A program made the position numbers and the translations under genes. Below the pieces are notes generated by a model that had not been told where the DNA came from, did no database searches, and saw nothing but the letters and a program-made list of their open reading frames with translations. A DNA stretch of 64,000 nucleotides from an uncultured Collinsella sp. (GTDB lineage Bacteria; Actinomycetota; Coriobacteriia; Coriobacteriales; Coriobacteriaceae), in the NCBI GenBank assembly GCA_958403205.1, contig CATXWM010000003.1:58762-122761 (forward strand). The letters run 5' to 3'. This document shows, in pieces, positions 56,173 through 64,000 of this stretch. Position 1 is the first letter of the stretch. The number at the start of each line of letters is the position of its first letter.

Positions 56173-59003
56173 TGGCTGCCAAACTCATCGATCTTTCCTT
56201 TACGCTCAACGGCCGCAAGGTCAAGGTTCAGATTGCCCCCGATACCATGCTCTTTGCGCTGCTGCGCGAGCAGGGCTGCGCGTCGGTGCGCTGCGCCTGC
56301 GAGACCACCAACTGCGGTCTGTGCACGGTGTGGCTCGACGGCGACCCGGTGCTGAGCTGCTCGGTTCCCGCCGCCCGTGTTGAGGGCCGCTCTGTCACCA
56401 CGCTCGAGGGTCTCAAGGCCGAGTCCGAGGCGCTCGCCCGCGCAATGGCTGCCGAAGGCGCCGAGCAGTGCGGTTTTTGCGCCCCCGGCCTCATCATGAA
56501 CGTGCTGGCGCTTGCCCGCGCCGCCAAGGAGGACCCGAGCCTTGTCGCCACGCGCGAGGAGCTCTCGCGCCAGCTCGCCGGCAACCTCTGCCGCTGCAGC
56601 GGCTATGAGAGCCAGCTGCGCGCCATCGTGCGCTTCCTCAACGAGTCTGGCGTGCAGGTGGGCTTTGAGATGCCCGAGCTGCCGGTCAACGACACCAGCT
56701 GCGACGGTGTCGCGTACAAGCAGATCACCCATAAGCAGCCCAAGAAGGACTCGAAGGCCCTGCTCGAGGGTCGTCCCGTCTACACGGGCGACATGGTGCC
56801 CGCCGGCGCCCTGATCGTCAAGCTCAAGCGCAGCCCCTATGCCCGCGCCAAGATCCGCTCCATCGACACGTCTCGCGCCCTGAAGGTGCCGGGCGTGGTG
56901 GGCGTCTACACCTACGAGGACGTGCCCAAACGCCGCTTTACCATCGCCGGCCAGAGCTATCCGCAGCCGAGTCCCTACGACCGCCTGATTCTCGAGAACC
57001 TCGTCCGTTACCAAAACGAGGAGGTGGCGATCGTCGCCGCCGAGACCGAGGAGGCCGCCGACAAGGCGCTCAAGCTCATCAAGGTCGACTACGAGGTACT
57101 CGAGCCGTTGCTCGACTTTACCAAGGCGCTCGATAACGACATCGTGGTCCACCCCGAGGGCGACGTGACCTTTATGTTCCCGCAGGGCGGCGACGTTGCT
57201 CGCAACCTGGTGTGCAGCGGTACCAGCGATTTTGGCGATCTGGACGAGGCATTCGCCCAGAGCGACATCGTCTTTGAGCGCACCTACACCAGCCAGGCCA
57301 CGCAGACCGCGCCCATGGAGACCTTCCGCGCCTTCGCGACGACCGACGCATTTGGACGTATCTCGGTGACCACTTCTACGCAGGTACCCTTCCACGTGCG
57401 CCGTATGGTCGCGCAGTCGCTCGACATTCCGCAGTCGCAGGTGCAGGTCATTAAGCCGCGCATCGGCGGCGGCTTTGGCTCCAAGCAAACGGGCTGCTGC
57501 GAGATCTTCGTGGCGTTCGTCACCCAGCAGACCGGCCGTCCGAGCTACTGCTGCTACACCCGCGAGGAGACTATCACCGCGGGCAATTCGCGCCACCAGA
57601 TGCAGATGACCGTTAAGCTGGGCGCCATGAACGACGGCACCATCACGGCCATCGACCTGCATACGCTGTCCAACGCCGGTGCGTACGGCGAGCATGCCAC
57701 CACGACGATCGGCCTTTCGGGCCACAAGAGCCTGCCCATCTACAACCACGTGAAGGCGAGCCGCTTTAGCTGGGACGCCGTCTACACCAATACCAACCGT
57801 GGCGGCGCGTATCGCGGCTACGGCGCCACCCAGGGCCAGTTTGCCGTGGAGAGCGCCGTCAACGAGCTCGCCGACATGCTGCACATGGACCCTGCCGACC
57901 TGCGCCTTAAGAACATGGTGCGCGAGGGCGAGGTCATGCCGCAGTACTACAACGAGAAGCTCAACGCCTGCGCACTCGACCGCTGCCTGCTGCGCGCGAT
58001 GGACATGATCGGCTGGCGCGACAAGCCGCTAGCCGTCGACCTGGGCGACCGCGTGCGTGCCCTGGGCTGCGCGCTCACCATGCAGGGCTCGGGCATCTCC
58101 AACGTGGACATCGCCGGCATCGATATGCGCTTGGAAGAGGACGGCTTCATTACCATCGGCACCGGCGCCACCGATAACGGCATGGGCGTCGACACGATCC
58201 TGGCGCAGATAGCCGCCGAGGAGCTGGGCGTGGAGAGCTCGCTCATTGTGGTGCGCGGCGTGGACACCGATGTGTCGCCGTTCGACGCCGGCTCGTACGC
58301 GAGCTCGGGTACGTACGTGACGGGCCTTGCCGCCAAGAACGCTGCGACCGAGCTGCGTGAGAAGATTTGCGCCAAGGCAGCCCAGATGTGGGATGTGGAC
58401 GCCGCCGACGTGGTCTTCGATGGCCAGTACGTGCGCCTGTCCGACGAGCGTGCCGCGCGCGAGCAGAACCGCTACCTCACGCTGCGCGACTTTGCCAACC
58501 TGTGCGTCAAGAGCATCGCGGGCGGCGACGCGCTCACCTCGCACGCCTCTGCCTGCCTGCCCGTTTCGCCTCCGCCGTTTATGGCCGGCATTGCCGAGGT
58601 CGAGGTCGACAAGGCCACTGGCAAGGTGACCGTGGTGGACTATGCGGCGGCTGTGGACTGCGGCACTGTGATCAACGAGGCGCTTGCGCGCGTCCAGGCC
58701 GAGGGCGGCATTGCCCAGGGTATCGGTCACGCGCTCTACGAGATTGTCGAGCACGACGACCGCGGCCGCCTACGCACCGGCAACTTTATGAGCTACAAGC
58801 TTCCCACGCGCCTGGATATCGGCAGCATTCGCGTTGCCTTTGAGCCGAGCTACGAGCCAACGGGCCCGTTTGGCGCCAAGTCGATCGGCGAGGTCGTCAT
58901 CAACACGCCGCTCGCCGCCGTGGCCTCGGCCGTGGCACACGCCACCGGCCACCAGGTGCGCTCGCTGCCCATCACGCCCGAGAAGGCCCTTCTGGGGGAG
59001 TAG
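56172..59003 (+). CDS. XDH-type molybdenum hydroxylase with fused [2Fe-2S] domain
   Basis: The 943-residue protein starts with the two [2Fe-2S] domains (CACETTNCGLCTVWL; then CGFCAPG and CRCSG), followed by the molybdenum-cofactor domains: GGGFGSKQTG, NRGGAYRGYGATQGQF and the catalytic Glu in FGAKSIGEVV. The fused layout and length match E. coli XdhD (about 956 residues), linked with YgfM. Enzymes of this set often need labile selenium delivered by SelD, YedF and DUF3343 partners, which are encoded in this window. The substrate may be a purine or another N-heterocycle. Confidence 0.88.
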   Translation: MAAKLIDLSFTLNGRKVKVQIAPDTMLFALLREQGCASVRCACETTNCGLCTVWLDGDPVLSCSVPAARVEGRSVTTLEGLKAESEALARAMAAEGAEQCGFCAPGLIMNVLALARAAKEDPSLVATREELSRQLAGNLCRCSGYESQLRAIVRFLNESGVQVGFEMPELPVNDTSCDGVAYKQITHKQPKKDSKALLEGRPVYTGDMVPAGALIVKLKRSPYARAKIRSIDTSRALKVPGVVGVYTYEDVPKRRFTIAGQSYPQPSPYDRLILENLVRYQNEEVAIVAAETEEAADKALKLIKVDYEVLEPLLDFTKALDNDIVVHPEGDVTFMFPQGGDVARNLVCSGTSDFGDLDEAFAQSDIVFERTYTSQATQTAPMETFRAFATTDAFGRISVTTSTQVPFHVRRMVAQSLDIPQSQVQVIKPRIGGGFGSKQTGCCEIFVAFVTQQTGRPSYCCYTREETITAGNSRHQMQMTVKLGAMNDGTITAIDLHTLSNAGAYGEHATTTIGLSGHKSLPIYNHVKASRFSWDAVYTNTNRGGAYRGYGATQGQFAVESAVNELADMLHMDPADLRLKNMVREGEVMPQYYNEKLNACALDRCLLRAMDMIGWRDKPLAVDLGDRVRALGCALTMQGSGISNVDIAGIDMRLEEDGFITIGTGATDNGMGVDTILAQIAAEELGVESSLIVVRGVDTDVSPFDAGSYASSGTYVTGLAAKNAATELREKICAKAAQMWDVDAADVVFDGQYVRLSDERAAREQNRYLTLRDFANLCVKSIAGGDALTSHASACLPVSPPPFMAGIAEVEVDKATGKVTVVDYAAAVDCGTVINEALARVQAEGGIAQGIGHALYEIVEHDDRGRLRTGNFMSYKLPTRLDIGSIRVAFEPSYEPTGPFGAKSIGEVVINTPLAAVASAVAHATGHQVRSLPITPEKALLGE

Positions 59004-59026
59004 CGGGTCAGCGAACAAGTCGTAAT

Positions 59027-59058
59027 TGGCGGGGCGGGGCAACTCGCCCCGCCTTTTG
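59027..59058 (+). terminator. Terminator after the hydroxylase operon
   Basis: Perfect arms GGCGGGGCG (59028-59036) and CGCCCCGCC (59045-59053), 8-base loop, then TTTTGC. Confidence 0.88.
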
Positions 59059-59141
59059 CACTCATGGTGAGGTCGTGAGCTAAAAACGTGTGCGTGCGCT
59101 TGCCGCTCGTATCTGCTATCATTCCTAGTCTGTGCGCTCAT

Positions 59142-59225
59142 GCGGGCGTGGCGGAATTGGTAGACGCGCCAGATTTAGGTTCTGGTGGGATTCCCGTGAA
59201 GGTTCGAGTCCTTTCGCCCGCACCA
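59142..59225 (+). tRNA. tRNA-Leu (anticodon UAG)
   Basis: The 84-base gene has acceptor arms GCGGGCG and CGCCCGC, anticodon stem CCAGA/TCTGG with loop TTTAGGT (anticodon TAG), a class II variable arm (TGGGATTCCCGTG) and T-arm AAGG-TTCGAGT-CCTT, with encoded ACCA. It lies 90 bases upstream of tig. Confidence 0.97.
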
Positions 59226-59315
59226 ACGCACCCGCGTCGGCTTATGCCCTCGCGACGCTTGTTGCATAAAGGTACCAGCACCTCAGATAAGCTGGGCAGT
59301 ATGAGGAGGAACGTG

Positions 59316-60614
59316 TTGAACATCACCGCTTCTGACGTCAAGGACGCCAAGCTCACCGCTACGGTCACCATCCCGGCCGCCGACGTCGACGCCGCGATCA
59401 AGAAGGCCTACAAGGACACCGCCAAGAAGTACCGCTTCCCGGGCTTCCGTGCCGGTAAGGCCCCCCGTCCGGTCATCGACTCCGCTCTTGGCGCCGAGGC
59501 TACCCTCGCTCAGGCCACCAACGACCTGATCGCCGCCAACGAGCCCGCCGTCCTCAACGAGCTGGACATCGTCCCCACCAAGAGCGGTGACTACAAGGAG
59601 CTCGACCTCGCCAAGGATCACGATGACTACACCTACACCGTCGAGTTCTCCCTGCGTCCCGCCGCTGAGCTCTCCTCCTTCGACGCCGTCGAGATCGAGA
59701 TGCCCCCTGCGGAGGTCACCGAGTCCGAGATCAACAACCAGGTCGAGATGCTCCTCAACTACCGTGCCACCTTCGAGGACGTCGAGGGTCGCGCCGTCGA
59801 GGCTGACGACTATGTGACCGTCGACCTCAAGGCCGTCGAGAACGCCGACAACTTTGCCGCCGAGGGCCGCATGCTCATCGCCGGTAGCGACAGCAACCCC
59901 AAGGAGTTCAACGAGGCCCTGATCGGCGCTAACGTCGACGACGTCAAGACCGTCACCTGGACCGACGAGGCCGAGGAGGGCGAGGAGGCCGAGACCCACA
60001 CCGTCGAGGTCACCGTCAAGGGCATCAAGGTCCGCAACACCCCCGAGCTCACCGACGAGCTCGTCAAGTCCGACTTTGGTTTCGACAGCATCGACGCTAT
60101 GCGCGACGCCATCAAGATCGAGATCGAGCAGGACAAGGCTTCCCGCCTCCCGGCCGAGAAGGAGAACCGTTGCGTCTCCGCTCTCGCCGAGCGCCTGCAG
60201 CTCGAGGAGATGGACGCCGACTACGAGCAGTCCGTCTTTGAGGAGCTTGGCCAGAACTTCCTGTCCAACCTCGCTGCCCGCGGCATGACGCTGGACACCT
60301 GGCTGCCCGCTTCCGGCCTGACCATGGAGCAGTTCATCGGCGACCTGCACAAGCAGGCCAACGACGTTGCCCGTGAGTCCCTGGCTCTCGACGCCCTCGC
60401 TCGTGAGCTCAAGATCGAGGTTACCGAGGACGACATCAACGCCGAGTTCGAGAAGGCCGGCGTCAAGGACGTCGAGGCTTCCAAGGCCGAGTTCATCGCC
60501 GATGGCCGCATGCCTGCCGTCCGCGAGTCCATCCGTCGCTCCAAGGCTGTCGACCATCTGGTCGAGAACGCCAAGGTGACCGAGGTCGACGAGACCGCCA
60601 AGGACGCCGAGTAA
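59316..60614 (+). CDS. tig: Trigger factor
   Basis: The 432-residue protein has the ribosome-binding N-domain (YRFPGFRAGKAPRPVID, the GFRxGxxP loop), an FKBP-like PPIase domain around residues 150-240 and the helical C-domain. It folds nascent chains at the ribosome exit. I choose the TTG at 59316 because AGGAGGA (59304-59310) lies five bases before it and the product then begins (M)NITASDVKDAKLTATVTI, the normal family start. ATG 59301 overlaps the ribosome site and GTG 59313 is only two bases away. It heads the usual tig-clpP-clpX order. Confidence 0.92.
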   Translation: MNITASDVKDAKLTATVTIPAADVDAAIKKAYKDTAKKYRFPGFRAGKAPRPVIDSALGAEATLAQATNDLIAANEPAVLNELDIVPTKSGDYKELDLAKDHDDYTYTVEFSLRPAAELSSFDAVEIEMPPAEVTESEINNQVEMLLNYRATFEDVEGRAVEADDYVTVDLKAVENADNFAAEGRMLIAGSDSNPKEFNEALIGANVDDVKTVTWTDEAEEGEEAETHTVEVTVKGIKVRNTPELTDELVKSDFGFDSIDAMRDAIKIEIEQDKASRLPAEKENRCVSALAERLQLEEMDADYEQSVFEELGQNFLSNLAARGMTLDTWLPASGLTMEQFIGDLHKQANDVARESLALDALARELKIEVTEDDINAEFEKAGVKDVEASKAEFIADGRMPAVRESIRRSKAVDHLVENAKVTEVDETAKDAE

Positions 60615-60690
60615 TTCTCGCCACCTTGCCCGCGAGCGCATGCGTGTGCCCGTGATGGGGTAAAGTTATACACCGGTTATCCGGTTGCTT

Positions 60691-60736
60691 CGTACGGTGC
60701 CAGCCAATGCATAGCATGCGGGCACCGTACGTTTAT
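60691..60736 (+). terminator. Terminator between tig and clpP
   Basis: Perfect arms CGTACGGTGCC (60691-60701) and GGCACCGTACG (60721-60731) with a structured loop, then TTTAT. The small palindrome ACCGG-ttat-CCGGT (60672-60685) lies just upstream. Confidence 0.8.
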
Positions 60737-60777
60737 CTAGAACCAATTTGGTCCGCAAGAGAGAAATGGAGATGCGT

Positions 60778-61398
60778 ATGATCGCTAAGTTCGATTCCGC
60801 CCTCGTGCCATACGTTATCGAGCAGACGCCGCGCGGCGAGCGCAGCTACGATATCTATTCGCGCCTGCTCAACGACCGCATCATCTTCTTGGGCGAGGAG
60901 ATCAACTCCGTCAGCGCCAACCTGGTCGTTGCCCAGCTGCTGCATCTTGAGAGCCAGGATGCCGAGAAGGATATCTCGCTCTACGTCAATTCGCCCGGTG
61001 GCGAGGTCTACTCCGGCTTGGCGATTCTTGACACCATGAACTTTATCAAGCCGCAGGTCTCCACCATCTGCGTTGGTATGGCCGCGTCTATGGCCGCCGT
61101 GCTGCTTTCGGCCGGCGCCAAGGGCAAGCGTTTCTGCCTGCCGCACTCCAAGGTTATGATTCACCAGCCCAGCGGCGGTGCCCAGGGCCAGCAGACCGAG
61201 ATCGAGATCGTGGCCGAGGAGATCAAGAAGACCCGCCGCGAGCTCAACCAGATCCTGTCCGACGCCTCGGGCCAGCCCATCGAGAAAGTCCAGGCCGATA
61301 CCGAGCGCGACAACTACCTGACTGCTGCCGAGGCCCTCGACTACGGCCTGATCGACCGCATCGTCACCTCGCGCGACCTCGCCGCGAAGGACGCCTAG
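60778..61398 (+). CDS. clpP: ATP-dependent Clp protease proteolytic subunit
   Basis: The 206-residue serine protease has Ser104 in GMAASMAAVLL and His129 in KVMIHQPSGG, with the Asp in the later DYGLIDRI region. It degrades proteins unfolded by ClpX. Four ATG/GTG starts are possible; ATG 60778 has GGAG six bases upstream and gives MIAKFDSALVPYVIEQ, while ATG 60766 has a weaker AGAGAG. clpX starts two bases after its stop. Confidence 0.93.
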   Translation: MIAKFDSALVPYVIEQTPRGERSYDIYSRLLNDRIIFLGEEINSVSANLVVAQLLHLESQDAEKDISLYVNSPGGEVYSGLAILDTMNFIKPQVSTICVGMAASMAAVLLSAGAKGKRFCLPHSKVMIHQPSGGAQGQQTEIEIVAEEIKKTRRELNQILSDASGQPIEKVQADTERDNYLTAAEALDYGLIDRIVTSRDLAAKDA

Positions 61399-61399
61399 G

Positions 61400-62809
61400 A
61401 TGGCCGGTAACATGCAGGACAACTTCGACGAGAACGGCAACCCCATCCGCTGCTCCTTCTGCGGAAAAGAGCAGGGACAGGTTCGTCGCCTTGTTAAGGG
61501 TCCGACCAACATCTTTATCTGCGACGAGTGCGTCGCCGCCTGCTCCGAGATCTTGGAGGAGTCGCTGGCTTCGGACTTTATGGACGCCGCCCGTAACGGC
61601 AAGCTGCCGGGCTTCCTCAACGACCACGGCCAGGCTGCCGGTCAGCCCGCTGTAGATCCTGAGGCCGAGGGTTTTGAGCTGGAGGACGACGCCCGTCAGG
61701 TCATTACGCATGTGCCGACGCCGCATGAGATCTATGACGAGCTTTCGGCCTATGTCATGGGCCAGGAAGACGCCAAGCGCGCCATGTCGGTTGCCGTGTA
61801 CAACCATTACCGCCGCGTGATCGAGGGAGGCGCTGCACTTTCGGCCTTTGACGACGGCTTGGACTCGCAGCTCGACGATGATATGGACGAGGTGGAGCTC
61901 GCCAAGTCCAACATTTTGCTGCTCGGTCCCACCGGTACCGGTAAGACCCTGCTCGCCCAGACGCTCGCGCGCATCCTCGAGGTGCCGTTTGCCATCGCCG
62001 ATGCTACCGCGCTCACCGAGGCCGGCTACGTGGGCGAGGACGTGGAGAACATCCTGCTCAAGCTCATCAATGCCGCCGATGGCGATATTGAGCGCGCGCA
62101 GGTCGGCATTATCTACGTGGACGAGATCGACAAGATCGCCCGCAAGGCAGAGAACCTCTCCATTACCCGCGACGTTTCGGGCGAGGGCGTTCAGCAGGCG
62201 CTGCTTAAGATTCTTGAGGGCACGGTGGCAAGCGTTCCGCCCACCGGCGGCCGCAAGCACCCCCAGCAGGAGCTGCTGCAGATCGACACGACCAACATCC
62301 TGTTTATCTGCGGCGGTGCCTTTGTGGGTCTGGACAAGATCATCGCCGACCGCGTGGGCAATAAGGGCGTGGGCTTTAACTCCGAGATCGCCGGCCCCAC
62401 CTCGGTCGACGAGAACGACCTGCTGCGCCAGGTGCTCCCGCAGGACCTCAACGCCTTTGGAATGATCCCCGAGTTTGTGGGACGTACGCCCGTCGTCACT
62501 CAGACGCAGGCGCTCGACGAGGATGACCTGGTGTCGATCCTGACCGAGCCCAAGAACGCCGTGGTGCGTCAGTACCGCAAGATGTTCCAGCTCGAGGACG
62601 TTGAGCTTGAGTTTGAGGACGCCGCCCTGCACGAGATCGCCCGCATGGCGCTTGCCCGCAAGACCGGCGCCCGCGGCCTGCGTTCCATCTGCGAGGACGT
62701 GCTGCAGCAGACGATGTTCGATCTCCCCAGCGAGGAGGGCGTCACCAAGGTCATCGTGACCGAAGCCTCCGTAAAGGGCGAAGAACAGCCCCAGCGCATC
62801 TACGGCTAA
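61400..62809 (+). CDS. clpX: ATP-dependent Clp protease ATP-binding subunit ClpX
   Basis: The 469-residue unfoldase has the zinc-binding domain (CSFCGKEQGQVRRL, then CDECVAAC), Walker A GPTGTGKT, Walker B VDEIDKIA and the RKHPQQEL pore region of ClpX. It feeds substrates to ClpP. The insert between the zinc domain and the ATPase, and the segment before Walker A, are a little longer than in E. coli (424 residues in total there). It ends at a very strong terminator. Confidence 0.96.
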   Translation: MAGNMQDNFDENGNPIRCSFCGKEQGQVRRLVKGPTNIFICDECVAACSEILEESLASDFMDAARNGKLPGFLNDHGQAAGQPAVDPEAEGFELEDDARQVITHVPTPHEIYDELSAYVMGQEDAKRAMSVAVYNHYRRVIEGGAALSAFDDGLDSQLDDDMDEVELAKSNILLLGPTGTGKTLLAQTLARILEVPFAIADATALTEAGYVGEDVENILLKLINAADGDIERAQVGIIYVDEIDKIARKAENLSITRDVSGEGVQQALLKILEGTVASVPPTGGRKHPQQELLQIDTTNILFICGGAFVGLDKIIADRVGNKGVGFNSEIAGPTSVDENDLLRQVLPQDLNAFGMIPEFVGRTPVVTQTQALDEDDLVSILTEPKNAVVRQYRKMFQLEDVELEFEDAALHEIARMALARKTGARGLRSICEDVLQQTMFDLPSEEGVTKVIVTEASVKGEEQPQRIYG

Positions 62810-62831
62810 ACCTGCCTAAAACGTGTTTGCA

Positions 62832-62870
62832 AATAGCCTCCGACCGCCCGCGGTCGGAGGCTATTTTATA
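62832..62870 (+). terminator. Terminator after clpX
   Basis: Perfect arms of about 15 bases (AATAGCCTCCGACCG at 62832-62846 and its complement at 62851-62865) with a tiny loop, then TTTTAT. Confidence 0.93.
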
Positions 62871-62960
62871 TATGCGCAATAACCCCAACTACCTGTGCTA
62901 TTCTGTGTGTTTGTTTAAGCCTCGGCGAAGTCATATCAGACTGAAGTAATCGATACCTAA

Positions 62961-63076
62961 GGGGAGGAATGTAGGCCCGATTTTCGTAGATTCCGCACGA
63001 GCCGAAGACCACGTAATGTGGTCTTCGAGCGAGCCCAGGACCTGACCGAGCGAAAATCGGGCCTACATTCCTCCCC
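62961..63076. repeat. Nested perfect palindrome upstream of valS
   Basis: Perfect 26-base arms (62961-62986 and 63051-63076; begins GGGGAGGAATGTAGGCCCGA) enclose a second perfect hairpin CGAAGACCAC-gtaat-GTGGTCTTCG (63003-63027). The element ends 20 bases before the valS start. It shows no T-box features (no TGGNACCGCG antiterminator motif). Confidence 0.85.
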
Positions 63077-63096
63077 GACGGGCAAGGGAGAGATAT

Positions 63097-64000
<904 letters not shown>

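Noticed and set aside
62871..63096. T-box leader for valS
   Set aside because: No TGGNACCGCG antiterminator motif or specifier-loop layout; the region is dominated by a perfect nested palindrome.

Overview
The window reads as chromosomal DNA of an anaerobic, high-GC Gram-positive bacterium, most likely a Collinsella-type member of the Coriobacteriia. That placement is an inference from GC-rich codon use, tight SD-led operons, a complete formate-to-hydrogen system, selenocysteine decoding and anaerobic [Fe-S] reductases; no rRNA is present to test it. Both window edges cut genes (yigZ-like on the left, valS on the right).

Layout. 1-7.8 kb holds housekeeping and accessory genes (IMPACT/YigZ protein, C_GCAxxG_C_C protein, O-acetylhomoserine sulfhydrylase, MFS exporter, xanthine phosphoribosyltransferase, small release-factor-like protein, lipid kinase, ClC protein). 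8.0-13.4 kb is a molybdenum block: moeA, mogA, modA, an unusual modB, modC. 13.6-27.1 kb is an anaerobic-reductase and selenium island: two double-cubane-cluster (HgdB-like) reductases flanking a five-gene peptide/nickel-type ABC importer, their ASKHA activase, a family-4 glycosyltransferase overlapping the start of selD (itself a selenoprotein, UGA codon 17), then yedF, a DUF3343 gene and a class-V cysteine desulfurase. brnQ follows.

28.6-30.8 kb is a tRNA-Pro/tRNA-Gly locus followed by about 0.7 kb of tRNA-tail duplications and nested palindromes, a RelB/PIN toxin-antitoxin pair and an AT-rich spacer. 30.8-46.2 kb encodes a Hyf-type formate hydrogenlyase: hydN, selenocysteine formate dehydrogenase fdhF (UGA codon 140), hyfA to hyfI, hycH, hycI and the formate channel focA. 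A lone molybdopterin oxidoreductase comes next. The Sec machinery selA-selB-selC (tRNA-Sec, anticodon UCA, at 52126-52222) follows, then mobA and a second DUF3343 protein with a cysteine-rich head. After gdhA come a two-gene XDH-type molybdenum hydroxylase, tRNA-Leu, tig, clpP, clpX and the start of valS.

How it fits together. ModABC, MoeA, MogA and MobA supply bis-MGD to FdhF and probably to the lone oxidoreductase. SelD makes selenophosphate; SelA, SelB and tRNA-Sec put selenium into FdhF and into SelD itself. YedF, the DUF3343 proteins and the cysteine desulfurase are the known partners of SelD in the non-Sec (labile selenium) route to molybdenum hydroxylases, and such a hydroxylase is encoded at 55.3-59.0 kb. 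The least explained parts are the reductase/transporter/glycosyltransferase/SelD arrangement, the ModB with a large extracytoplasmic head, the structured leaders before the reductase and fdh operons, and a dispersed family of long perfect palindromes.
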